Below, in pieces: positions 1 to 8,037 of a stretch of DNA of 64,000 nt; position 1 is the first letter of the stretch, and the number at the start of each line of letters is the position of its first letter. The translations under genes were made by a program, and so were the position numbers. A model generated the notes under the pieces. That model saw nothing but the letters and a program-made list of their open reading frames with translations. It was not told where the DNA came from and did not search any database. The DNA lies in assembly GCF_020711255.1 (NCBI RefSeq), contig NZ_JAJFAW010000005.1, positions 124,001 through 188,000 of the forward strand, in the 5' to 3' direction. The stretch comes from Hymenobacter plasmatis (GTDB lineage: Bacteria > Bacteroidota > Bacteroidia > Cytophagales > Hymenobacteraceae).

Positions 1-14
1 CGTTGCAAATCGTC

Positions 15-99
15 TGTCATGCAGAGCGCAGCGAAGCATCTTATCCCCGCGGAACGAGTCGTGCTGACCTGATAAGATGCTTCCTTCGTCAGCATGACA
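15..99. repeat. REP-like inverted repeat, family A copy 1
   Basis: Left arm 15-45 carries the family core (TGTCATGCAGAGCGCAGCGA, then AGCATCTTATC); right arm 71-99 begins GATAAGATGCTTC and ends CATGACA. The right arm is the diverged form, with CTTCGTCAG in place of CGCTGCGCTCTG. The spacer is 25 bases. A decayed fragment of the same arm (GCGCTGCGCTAAGCATG) follows at about 119-136. The element lies just upstream of the NadR-like gene. Three more copies are in this window. Confidence 0.85.
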
Positions 100-167
100 A
101 GCGGCGTGAGCGAGATTTTGCGCTGCGCTAAGCATGTCAGTCTGTTACGTTGATACATACATCTTAC

Positions 168-1217
168 ATGAACCCATCTGAATCAACAGGCTTGGTAGTT
201 GGCAAATTCTGGCCGCTGCACAAAGGCCACCAGCTTCTACTTGAAACCGCTGCTGCTCAAGTAACCGAGCTGGTGCTGCTAGTGTATGCCAATCCTGATT
301 CGGACACGATGCCCGCCGCTGTTCGCGCCGGCTGGATTCGGGAGCTGTACCGGGGCGATGAGATTTCCGAAGGCCCAAGAATCAGCGGCACGCCCCTGCG
401 CATTTACGCCCTTTCGGCCGAAGCTGATGGTGTACCGCCTGATGCGGCCGATGACGCCACGCAGCGTGAATTTGTGCGCCGCTGGCTAGCCCAACATGAT
501 ATTCATGTCGACGTTGTTTTCAGCAGCGAGGCCTACGGGCCTGGGTTTGCCCAGCACCTGGGCGCCGCGCATGTAGCCGTAGACACTGCCCGCCAGCAAA
601 TGCCGATATCCGGAAGCATGGTGCGCAGCAATCCGGCAGCATTTGCGCAATACCTGCATCCGCTGGTAGCAGCTCAATTTGGTGTCGTGCCACCGGGCAG
701 CGTGCCCCGCGTGGTGTTGCTCGGGGCCGAAAGCAGTGGCAAATCAACCTTGTGCGCTGCCCTGGCCGAAGCGTTGGATACGGTGTGGGTGCCGGAATAC
801 GGCCGCACACTGCACGAGCAAAAAAGCGGCAACCTCGACTATGAAGACCTGCTCTATATAGCTCGCCGCCACGTGGAATTGGAGGACAAAGCCGCTGCTC
901 AAGCCCAGGGAGTTATTTTTTGCGATACCAACGCCGCCACTACGGCCCTGTATTCCTATTACTATTTCCACCGCTGCGACCCCATGCTGCAGGCCATGGC
1001 CGCCGTGTGCGGGCAGCGCTACGCCCACACCTTTGTGTGCGCCCCCACCGTGCCCTTTGAGCAGGACGGCTGGCGCGGGCCCGAGGCGTTGCGTAGCTTC
1101 CAGCACGGCATGATTATCATGCAACTGGACTTCTTCGGCATCCCCTACACCCTCTTGGAAGGCACCGTGGCCGAGCGAGTAGCCCAAGTTTTGGGTCATT
1201 TAACAGTTAGCATTTAA
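168..1217 (+). CDS. nadR: NadR-like bifunctional NMN adenylyltransferase / ribosylnicotinamide kinase
   Basis: The likely role is NAD salvage in the cytoplasm: adenylylation of NMN by the N-terminal domain and phosphorylation of nicotinamide riboside by the C-terminal kinase. The N-terminus has the nucleotidyltransferase signature GKFWPLHKGH (HxGH-like, residues 12-21). A P-loop, GAESSGKST, lies at residues 186-194 at the start of the kinase domain. The protein is 349 residues from the ATG at 168, near family length. An in-frame TTG at 150 is possible but would only add six residues. No N-terminal HTH repressor domain is visible, unlike enterobacterial NadR, so this is probably a pure enzyme. 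Its last codons and stop lie inside a 41-bp inverted repeat shared with the convergent CorA gene. Confidence 0.88.
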   Translation: MNPSESTGLVVGKFWPLHKGHQLLLETAAAQVTELVLLVYANPDSDTMPAAVRAGWIRELYRGDEISEGPRISGTPLRIYALSAEADGVPPDAADDATQREFVRRWLAQHDIHVDVVFSSEAYGPGFAQHLGAAHVAVDTARQQMPISGSMVRSNPAAFAQYLHPLVAAQFGVVPPGSVPRVVLLGAESSGKSTLCAALAEALDTVWVPEYGRTLHEQKSGNLDYEDLLYIARRHVELEDKAAAQAQGVIFCDTNAATTALYSYYYFHRCDPMLQAMAAVCGQRYAHTFVCAPTVPFEQDGWRGPEALRSFQHGMIIMQLDFFGIPYTLLEGTVAERVAQVLGHLTVSI

Positions 1218-1293
1218 CATTTATCAGCCGTTCGGTCAGCTCAATTTGGGCAGACCGAACGGCTGATAAATGTTAAATGCTAACTGTTAAATG
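1197..1293. repeat. Perfect 41-bp inverted repeat between convergent genes (family B)
   Basis: Arms 1197-1237 and 1253-1293 are exact reverse complements, separated by a 15-base loop (1238-1252). The outer part is AT-rich (CATTTAACAGTTAGC...) and the tip is GC-rich (CAGCCGTTCGGTC). The NadR stop codon falls in the left arm; CorA ends five bases beyond the right arm. It could act as a bidirectional terminator, although there is no clean T-run after the stem. Related hairpins occur at 9032-9106 and 20796-20887. Confidence 0.9.
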
Positions 1294-1297
1294 AAAT

Positions 1298-2503
1298 CTA
1301 TCTATTTGTCAGCCAGCCTTTGCGGTAGAAATACACGAGCTGAATCATAACTACGATGAACATGAGGCCGAGCACCATGGGGTAGCCCCAGGGTTTGTAG
1401 AGTTCGGGCATGTTGAGGGGCAGCACGTGGCCGTGGCCGTCGTCGTGCTGGAAGTTCATGCCATAGAGGCCCACCACGAAGCTTAGGGGGATGAAAATGG
1501 TGCTGATGATGGTGAGCACCTTCATCACTTCGTTCATGCGGTTGCCCTGGTCGGAAAGGTAGAGGTCGGTGAGCGAGGAGATGTTGTCGCGGTAGCTCTC
1601 GGCCAGGTCGAGGGCCTGAATGGCGTGGTCGTAGGCGTCGCGGTAGAAAATTTTCAACTCCTCGGGCATTACTTCATCGGGCAGGCGCAGGATTTCTGCG
1701 ATTTTGTCGCGCTCCGGGTACACCAGGCGCCGAAAACGCACCACGTCCTTTTTGATGCGCAGGATGCGGTTGAGCAACCGCCGCGGGCGCTTGTCGGCAA
1801 AAATGGCTTCTTCGAGCTCCTCAATGTAGTCGCCGATGGCGGCCATGGTGGGGTAGTAGTGGTCGAGCACCACATCGGTGAGGGCGTAGGCCAGGTACAG
1901 CATGGGCCGGCGCCGCAGGGTGCTGAAGTTGGACCGGATGCGCGTGCGCAGCGAGTCGAGGCAGTCGTCGTAATCGTCCTGAAACGACAGCATGTAGTTG
2001 GGACCCGTAAAGAGCGAGAGCTGGTCGTCGTCGATTTCGAGGTTGCGGGTGAAGTCGGTCATCCGCGACACCATGAACAGGCGGTGGTCGTCGAATACCT
2101 CCACCTTGGCGCGTTGGTAGTCGTTGAGCACGTCTTCCATTTGCAGGGGGTGGAGGCCGAAATCCTGCATCAGCTGCTCCATCAGGGCCAGGTCGCCGTA
2201 GCCGCGCACGTCAATCCAGTGCTTGAGCTCGGGGTGGTCGCGTAGCCAGGCCAGCAGCTCGTCGTAGCGGTCGGTGTATTCTTCTTCGATGAAGCTGTTT
2301 TCGTCGTAGGCCATCAAAAACAAGCGCGGCTTCATGGCCCCTTCGCGCACGTTGAGGGTGCCGGGGCGCTGGCCCACCATCTGTTCGCGGGCCTGCCGGG
2401 TGGCCTCGCGGTCGGTGACGGTGTAGCCCACCGGGCCGTCGGTATCGGCCAGAGCCGGCGAGCGGTTGGGCGCGGCCGAAGCAGGAGAAATAAGCGGGTT
2501 CAT
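1298..2503 (-). CDS. corA: CorA family magnesium/cobalt transporter
   Basis: This is a pentameric inner-membrane channel for Mg2+ (and Co2+/Ni2+). The two C-terminal transmembrane helices are visible, with the diagnostic YGMNF motif at the end of TM1 and a second helix (LGLMFIVVMIQLVYFY) before a short basic tail. The long soluble N-terminal domain fits the CorA cytosolic funnel. The ATG at 2503 (MNPLISP) gives 401 residues, longer than the usual ~315-350, because of an N-terminal extension of about 70 residues rich in Pro/Ala. A later Met (MKPRLFLMAYDEN) could be the true start. It is monocistronic and convergent with the NadR-like gene. Confidence 0.92.
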   Translation of the reverse strand: MNPLISPASAAPNRSPALADTDGPVGYTVTDREATRQAREQMVGQRPGTLNVREGAMKPRLFLMAYDENSFIEEEYTDRYDELLAWLRDHPELKHWIDVRGYGDLALMEQLMQDFGLHPLQMEDVLNDYQRAKVEVFDDHRLFMVSRMTDFTRNLEIDDDQLSLFTGPNYMLSFQDDYDDCLDSLRTRIRSNFSTLRRRPMLYLAYALTDVVLDHYYPTMAAIGDYIEELEEAIFADKRPRRLLNRILRIKKDVVRFRRLVYPERDKIAEILRLPDEVMPEELKIFYRDAYDHAIQALDLAESYRDNISSLTDLYLSDQGNRMNEVMKVLTIISTIFIPLSFVVGLYGMNFQHDDGHGHVLPLNMPELYKPWGYPMVLGLMFIVVMIQLVYFYRKGWLTNR

Positions 2504-2654
2504 GCGGCGGAAAGGAAATAAAGAAACGAAAACGCAAATTCGGCCCCTACGCATGGCGGGCAGATGAAGATATCTCGGAGCGCAGTCGTACCCGGATTAA
2601 TGAAATGGCGCCTGATGATGGGGCCGTCCGTGGTCAGACGACGGTTCTGTGCCG

Positions 2655-2661
2655 TACTTTG
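2655..2661 (+). promoter_or_regulatory. Bacteroidetes -7 box TACTTTG
   Basis: TACTTTG lies 24 bases upstream of the TTG proposed as the start of the FemAB/GNAT-like gene. No convincing -33 TTTG is visible. It supports a short leader and the TTG start, and probably drives the polysaccharide gene group. Confidence 0.5.
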
Positions 2662-2685
2662 CTGGCAGGGCTACGATAAGTAAGT

Positions 2686-3711
2686 TTGAAAAGTACGGAT
2701 TCTACAGTTGCGGTTGAGGCGGACGCGGAGCGCGGGGCGGCGGGGCTCGCCGTCTGGGCCGTGGAAAGTGGGCCGGCTGGCCCGGCCGCGCCCCGGCTGC
2801 CGCTGGCCTTCGAGTCGTTTCTGTATCTGCGGCCCGAGCACCAGGCACTGCAGCCGGCTGCCCCCTCGGTCCTGAGCCTGTACCTGGAAGACGCCGGGGC
2901 CGGCCAAACGGTAGCTCAACTGCACCTGGCACTGGAGGAAAACGACGGCCTGGCCCGCAGCCCCGCCCAGGCGCCCTTTGGGGCGGTGCAGCTGGCAGCC
3001 GGCGTGAGCGTAGCCCAACTGCACGGCCTGCTCGATGCCGCCGAAAACGCCCTTAGCCAACGCGGGATTCAGGAAGTAGCCTTACGCGGCTACCCCTTTG
3101 CCTACGACCCCGCGGGTGCCGCCGTGCTGGCCGAAACGCTTCGGCAGCGCGGCTACCGCGTCACGCTGGCCGAGCAGAACTATCACCTCGACCCCAACCG
3201 GGCCTACGAAGCCAACCTGCATCCATCGGAGCGCCGCCGCCTGCATAAGTGCCGGCGCTATGGCTTGCATTTTGAGCAGGAACCGCCCTTTCTGCTGCCG
3301 GCGGCTTACGAGTTTATTCAGGCGTGCCGGCAGGAGCGGGGCCAGGAGCTGTCGTTGCCGTTGGCGCGGGTGCAGGAGCTGTTTCGAAACTTCCCGAAAG
3401 AGCATTTTCTGTTCTCCGTGCGACAGCCGGATGGGGGCTGGGCCGCGCTCACGGTCGCCATTCGGGTCGATGAGCAGGTGCTGTATAATTTTTACCCCGC
3501 CAGCCCTTTGCGCTGCAATGCCCTGAGCCCGGTGGTCATGCTCAACGAAGGCCTGCACGCCTTTGCCCAAGCCAGCGGCATGGCGGTGCTGGACCTGGGC
3601 ACTTCCACGCTCGATTCCGGCCCCAATACCTCCTTGCTGCGGTTTAAGCGGCACCTGGGCGGGGTGGCGGGCCTGCGCCTAAGCTGGGCCAAAAGCCTCC
3701 GGAGCAAGTGA
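2686..3711 (+). CDS. GNAT/FemAB-like acyl- or aminoacyltransferase
   Basis: The protein probably transfers an acyl or aminoacyl group onto a cell-surface polymer or its precursor. The C-terminal half (residues ~150-335) looks like the FemAB/GNAT-6 fold: a basic stretch ERRRLHKCRRYG, a strand pattern ending in a tyrosine-rich core, and the segment LGTSTLDSGPNTSLLRFKR typical of this family near polysaccharide genes. It is 341 residues with no internal Met near the N-terminus. The TTG at 2686 is chosen because it lies just after a -7 box and is followed by AAA, as at two other genes here. The stop overlaps a possible GTG of the next gene, so it is the first gene of an operon. The exact substrate cannot be read from sequence. 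Confidence 0.7.
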   Translation: MKSTDSTVAVEADAERGAAGLAVWAVESGPAGPAAPRLPLAFESFLYLRPEHQALQPAAPSVLSLYLEDAGAGQTVAQLHLALEENDGLARSPAQAPFGAVQLAAGVSVAQLHGLLDAAENALSQRGIQEVALRGYPFAYDPAGAAVLAETLRQRGYRVTLAEQNYHLDPNRAYEANLHPSERRRLHKCRRYGLHFEQEPPFLLPAAYEFIQACRQERGQELSLPLARVQELFRNFPKEHFLFSVRQPDGGWAALTVAIRVDEQVLYNFYPASPLRCNALSPVVMLNEGLHAFAQASGMAVLDLGTSTLDSGPNTSLLRFKRHLGGVAGLRLSWAKSLRSK

Positions 3712-3719
3712 GAAGGGCC

Positions 3720-5087
3720 ATGAAACCAGGGCTGTCGTTCTTTACGCCCTCGTTGGGCAAATCTGCCGCGCCGCCTGTGTTGCCAACTTCTTCTACATCA
3801 CCAGCCCGGCCGCTTGCCGCCCCGTCCGTCTGGCGGGGCTTTGTGCGCGGCTCCCTGGGCACGGGTGTGGCCGTAGTAGCGCGGGCCGCGGGCGCGCTGG
3901 TGCTCAACAAGCTGTTTGCGACCTACGCGCCGGCCGGCGGCCTCACCCTGCTGGCCCAATTCCAAAACCTGATGGCCCTGCTCACCACCCTGCCCAACGA
4001 CGGCGTGCAGGTGGGCCTGGTGAAGTACCTCGCGCCGCTGCAGCCCGGGAGCCCCCGCTTCCGGGTGTGGCTGGGCGCGGCGGCAGGACTCAATGGCGCG
4101 GCGCTGCTGGCCGGGGCCGCAGTGCTGGCCAGCCAGGGTCTGTTGGGCTGGGGATGGGGCAGTCTGGCGGCATTTGTGGTGGGCATTGCGCTGCTCACCG
4201 GACAAGGGCTGCTGAGTGCTGCGCTGCTGGCGGCGGGGCGGCTGCGGGCCTACATCAGCTTATCGGTGGCGGTAGCGCTGCTGGGCACGGGTGCGGCCGC
4301 CGTGGCGCTGCTGCGCCATTTACCGCTCAACCTTGTGCTGCTGGCCTACCTGCTGGCGCAGGGCCTCACGCTGCTGCCGGCCCTGGTGCTGGCGGCGCGG
4401 GCCGGCGTGCTGCGGCACCTGCGGCCGGAAGGGCCCGTCAGCCGCTTGGCCGTGCGCCGGTTGAGCCAGTTTCTGCTCATGGCCATGAGTACGCTGCTGT
4501 TTGGCAAAGCTGTGGACTATGTGTTGCGCAGCTACCTGTTGGCCACCTTCGGGCCCGCCCGCACCGACTTATGGCAGACCGTGGCCAAGCTCTCCGACAA
4601 TTACACCATGGTATTTGCAGCGGTGATGAGCAGCGTTTTCTACCCGCGGCTGGCGGCGCTGGCCGGGCAGCCGCGGGCCGCGCGCGGCTACCTGCTGGGG
4701 GTGCTGGGTTTGTTGGCCCCGGTGCTTGCCGTCGGCCTGGGGCTGATTTTTGCCTGCCGCAACTGGCTGCTGCCGCTGCTTTTCGCGCCGCAGCTGCTGG
4801 GGGCACGCGAGTTTCTCGGGCCCCAATTGCTGGGCGATTGGGCTAAGCTATTGAGCTGGATTTTCATTTTTCAGCTCACCGCCCGGGCGCGCACGGGCCC
4901 CTACGTAGCCGTGCAAGCAGCTTCGGCAGCGGTGTTTGCCGCGTTACTGGCTGTGCTGCTCCCACGCTTTGGCCTGGAAGGCGCGGTGCTCGCCCACGCC
5001 GGCCGCTACTGGCTGTTGCTGCTGGTCTGCGCGGGATTTCAGTTGAGAAGGAAGAATGAGCCATTAGAAATGAAGAATGAAGAATGA
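3720..5087 (+). CDS. Wzx-like polysaccharide flippase (MOP superfamily)
   Basis: This is an integral inner-membrane protein with about ten to twelve hydrophobic helices, rich in Leu/Ala. Segments such as FQNLMALLTTLPNDGVQVG and the spacing of helices resemble WzxE-type O-antigen or enterobacterial common antigen translocases, which flip lipid-linked glycans to the periplasmic face. The ATG at 3720 (MKPGL) gives 455 residues. A GTG at 3708 overlaps the previous stop and would add four residues. The C-terminal tail (NEPLEMKNEE) is encoded by a run of GAATGAA-type repeats, so the natural end may have been altered by repeat insertion. It sits between a FemAB-like transferase and a GT2 enzyme, supporting surface glycan assembly. 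Confidence 0.78.
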   Translation: MKPGLSFFTPSLGKSAAPPVLPTSSTSPARPLAAPSVWRGFVRGSLGTGVAVVARAAGALVLNKLFATYAPAGGLTLLAQFQNLMALLTTLPNDGVQVGLVKYLAPLQPGSPRFRVWLGAAAGLNGAALLAGAAVLASQGLLGWGWGSLAAFVVGIALLTGQGLLSAALLAAGRLRAYISLSVAVALLGTGAAAVALLRHLPLNLVLLAYLLAQGLTLLPALVLAARAGVLRHLRPEGPVSRLAVRRLSQFLLMAMSTLLFGKAVDYVLRSYLLATFGPARTDLWQTVAKLSDNYTMVFAAVMSSVFYPRLAALAGQPRAARGYLLGVLGLLAPVLAVGLGLIFACRNWLLPLLFAPQLLGAREFLGPQLLGDWAKLLSWIFIFQLTARARTGPYVAVQAASAAVFAALLAVLLPRFGLEGAVLAHAGRYWLLLLVCAGFQLRRKNEPLEMKNEE

Positions 5088-5178
5088 AGAATGAAGAATG
5101 AAGAATTTTTCTTCCCTTCATTTGTCGCCATTGCCCCATGCCAAATTCCTCATTATCCATTCCTCATTCTTCATTCCC
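5065..5178. repeat. GAATGAA heptad repeats with an inverted counterpart
   Basis: Tandem AATGAAG/GAATGAA units run from about 5068 to 5106. An inverted, less regular version (CCTCATTATCC...CATTCTTCATTCC) spans about 5147-5178. The first block encodes the end of the flippase. The second block encodes the first residues of the next glycosyltransferase. The two blocks could fold into an imperfect hairpin. Confidence 0.75.
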
Positions 5179-6085
5179 CAGCGCAGCGCCCGTTACCATA
5201 GTGGCGCTGTGCCACAACCATGCGCCGTTTTTGCGTGAGGCGCTGGATTCTATTCTCAGCCAAACCTATCCGAACCTGGAAGTGTGGCTCGTGGACGATG
5301 CCAGTACCGACGAAAGCCCTGCCATACTGCGCGAGTACGCTGCCCGGTACCCAAGCTGGCACGTGCATTTGCTCACCGAAAACTTGGGAAACTGCCGCGC
5401 CTTCAACCTGGCATTCCGGCAAAGCCAAGGTGAGTTTGTGATTGATTTCGCCACCGACGATGTGCTGCTGCCCGAGCGGGTAGCCCAACAAGTGGCGGCG
5501 TTTCGGGCCGCCGCGCCCACGGTGGGAGTGGTGTATTCCAATGCCGAGCTGATAGCCGAAAACGGCACCCTACTGGGCCTGCACCACCGGCCCGATGGCC
5601 ACGGTGGCCTGAAGCCCCGCCCGGCCAGCGGCTGGGTATTCGCCGAGGTATTGCGGCGCTACTTCATCAGCACGCCCACCATGATGATGCGCCGCGCCTG
5701 CCTGGCCCAACTGGGCGGCTACGACGAGACGCTGGCCTATGAAGACTTTGACTTCTGGGTGCGCGCCAGCCGCGAGTGGCAGTTTCAGTACCTCGATGAA
5801 GTGACGACCCGCAAGCGCAAGCACCCCAGCAGCATGAGCAGCCGCGCCTACCAGCGCCACGACCCATACCTTGCCTCCACCATCCAGGTGTGCGGCAAGG
5901 CCCTGGCGCTCGTGCGCACCGCCGACGAGCGCGCCGCCCTGGCCACCCGCTTGCGCTGGGAACTGCGCCAAGCCGCCCGCCGCCACCGCCACACCGAAGT
6001 GAAGGAGCTGTTCGCGCTGTTGCGGCAAACCACCAGCCCCACCGCCCTGGATTGGGCCCTGGCTACGTGGAGCCGGATGTTTTAA
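5138..6085 (+). CDS. Family 2 glycosyltransferase (GT-A fold)
   Basis: This enzyme should transfer a sugar from a nucleotide donor to a growing surface glycan at the cytoplasmic membrane face. The GT2 signature is clear: VTIVALCHNHAPFLREAL at the start of the Rossmann half, VWLVDDAS (first Asp pair) and FATDDVLL (the DxD-equivalent). It is followed by an acceptor region with YEDFDFWVRAS, the usual ED-containing motif. The length of 315 residues is normal. The first ~15 residues (MPNSSLSIPHSSF) are encoded by repeat DNA, so translation may begin differently than in homologues. It follows the flippase by 50 bases in the same direction. Confidence 0.88.
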   Translation: MPNSSLSIPHSSFPSAAPVTIVALCHNHAPFLREALDSILSQTYPNLEVWLVDDASTDESPAILREYAARYPSWHVHLLTENLGNCRAFNLAFRQSQGEFVIDFATDDVLLPERVAQQVAAFRAAAPTVGVVYSNAELIAENGTLLGLHHRPDGHGGLKPRPASGWVFAEVLRRYFISTPTMMMRRACLAQLGGYDETLAYEDFDFWVRASREWQFQYLDEVTTRKRKHPSSMSSRAYQRHDPYLASTIQVCGKALALVRTADERAALATRLRWELRQAARRHRHTEVKELFALLRQTTSPTALDWALATWSRMF

Positions 6086-6219
6086 TAATTAATAGCCCAG
6101 CTTAAATCTGGTGGTCTTTTTTGAAAGTAGGAAGACCAAGCAAGGCTTAAGAAATGAGCTCATGGCAGGGACGATGCCGCCCGGCCCCGTTTCTTCGCTG
6201 AAAATCTCCCGTTGCCCCA

Positions 6220-7905
6220 GTGCCGAATCACTCCCGTTTAGCCATTTTTGCCCGCGTTGTGTTGCTGCCATTGGCGCTCACGCTTGGTACGGTGGCGGGA
6301 TTGGGCAGCTACTACGAAACCAGCGATGATGGCTCACTGGCCTGGCTTTTTTCGGGGGTGATGGCCTTGAAGCCAGTCACGTCCTTGCCGCTTTATTTCC
6401 ACGGCTACGGGCACGTGCTGGCCGCGGCCTACAATGCCCTGCCCAACTGGCCTTGGTTTGGGCTGCTCAATGCCGCGCTGCTTGGCTTGGCCACCGTGCT
6501 CATTTTTGCGGTACTTGATAGGCTCTTGCGGCCCCATTTGCGGCCAGCGATGCTGGTGCTGGCGCTGGTTGTGTTCTTCGGCATGGCGTGGCTGGAGCAT
6601 TGGCTGTGGTTTAGCCACGTGCGGGTGGGGGTGCTACTGGCCGGGGGCGCGGTGCTGTTTGCGGCTCAGCGGCCGGGGCGTGGAGCGGCGCTACTTATTG
6701 GGCTGGCGGGGTTGGGGGCCGCTTGGCTAATGCGGCCCAGCCTGGCTCTGTTGGGTTTTGTGGCGGTGCTACCCGCAGCCGTGCTGTTGGCAGGCAGCAT
6801 TCGGCGGGCGGCTCCGGTAGTGCTGGGCGCGGCGCTGGGGCTGGCCCTGGCGGCTGGCGCGGCCGCGTTGCTGCAAACGCCTACTGAAGCGCGGACCCAA
6901 GCGCGCGACCGCTACTTCGCCCGCGTTCTCGACTTCGACCAACTGTGCCCGCAACCCCGCACACCTGCGGATAGCCTGGGCACGGCTGCGCTTAGCCTAT
7001 GGCTAATGGGCGACTCAACCGTAGTAAACGAAGCCTTGTGCCAGCGAGCGTATGCGTTCAGTGCCCGGGAGTTTTTCGCCCAGCAGGTGCCGGCCAAAAT
7101 CATGGTGCGGGTTGGGCAGATGGTTCGCGACTATTTCCCCTTGTTGCTAGCCTTAGCGGCAACTGCCTGGGGCATGGTACGGTACCGGCGACAGCGCCCC
7201 ATGTTCTGGCTGGTGCAACTAGGTTTTGTAGCGGCGCTGGGGCTCTGCGCAGGCTTCCTCAAGCTGCCGCCGCGCCTGGCGCTCCCGCTGCTGGATTTCT
7301 GGCTGCTTACTAATCTGGCTTTCGTGTTCTCAGCGCAAGAACGAAGCGTTGGCCTTAGCTCAACGGCCAGTGTCTTATTCCCGAACCTCCCGCGTGCCCT
7401 ACGCTTGCTGGGCTTAGTCGTTGGGCTGGTAGTCGTGCTGATTTACGGGGCCAAAACGCTTCATCGCCGGCAGGTGTTGGGCCAGGAGGAACGGCGCCAC
7501 CGGCTGGCGCTACAAGCAATAGCTCAAGCTCGTGCGGGCCGCATCCTCATCCTGGCGGGAAGCAATGACTTGCTGAAAAGCCTCTCGCCCTTTCGCTCAT
7601 ATTCACTCGGGCCCGGGCCGGTGTTGGTGCTCACCGGCTGGCAGTCGCACGATGCGTCACAAAGCCAACTGCGGCGCGCGCTCAGCGGCACCGCCGACCA
7701 AACCGAGTGCTTGCGTCGCCTGGCAACTTCAGCTCAACCCGGCCTAGCGCCCGTGTGGGTGCTCACCCCCGAAACGGCCGCCTGGCTTAGCCGTCGTTTC
7801 CGTTTCGATGGGCCCCGCATGCAGTTAAGCCCTACCTTTGGCCTAGCGCTGCCCACCGAGTCAACGCTGCGTTTTTATCGCGTGCAGCCCTGGCCGGCCC
7901 GCTGA
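6220..7905 (+). CDS. Large polytopic membrane protein, function unknown
   Basis: The protein has 561 residues and about nine to ten hydrophobic segments up to residue ~410, then a soluble C-terminal domain of ~150 residues (ILILAGSNDLLKSLSPFRSY onward). The arrangement of many helices plus a C-terminal soluble part, and its place after a GT2 gene, fit a GT-C-type glycosyltransferase or polymerase. I do not recognise a catalytic signature such as an early DE/DD loop motif, although TSDDGSLAW near residue 35 is acidic and at the right place. The start is a GTG at 6220. The 134 bases before it hold nothing recognisable. It probably belongs to the surface-glycan group starting at 2686. Confidence 0.65.
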   Translation: MPNHSRLAIFARVVLLPLALTLGTVAGLGSYYETSDDGSLAWLFSGVMALKPVTSLPLYFHGYGHVLAAAYNALPNWPWFGLLNAALLGLATVLIFAVLDRLLRPHLRPAMLVLALVVFFGMAWLEHWLWFSHVRVGVLLAGGAVLFAAQRPGRGAALLIGLAGLGAAWLMRPSLALLGFVAVLPAAVLLAGSIRRAAPVVLGAALGLALAAGAAALLQTPTEARTQARDRYFARVLDFDQLCPQPRTPADSLGTAALSLWLMGDSTVVNEALCQRAYAFSAREFFAQQVPAKIMVRVGQMVRDYFPLLLALAATAWGMVRYRRQRPMFWLVQLGFVAALGLCAGFLKLPPRLALPLLDFWLLTNLAFVFSAQERSVGLSSTASVLFPNLPRALRLLGLVVGLVVVLIYGAKTLHRRQVLGQEERRHRLALQAIAQARAGRILILAGSNDLLKSLSPFRSYSLGPGPVLVLTGWQSHDASQSQLRRALSGTADQTECLRRLATSAQPGLAPVWVLTPETAAWLSRRFRFDGPRMQLSPTFGLALPTESTLRFYRVQPWPAR

Positions 7906-8037
7906 GCCCGGCAGCCATGGTGGTGCCCGATTGCGCCAATGCCATAATTTTATACCCTGCTCCGTGCCCGCGCCGCAGACCTTTGCTTCGGCAAAAGCGT
8001 TTCTTCATTAATTATTCACGCTTCTTCGCCCCCTCTT

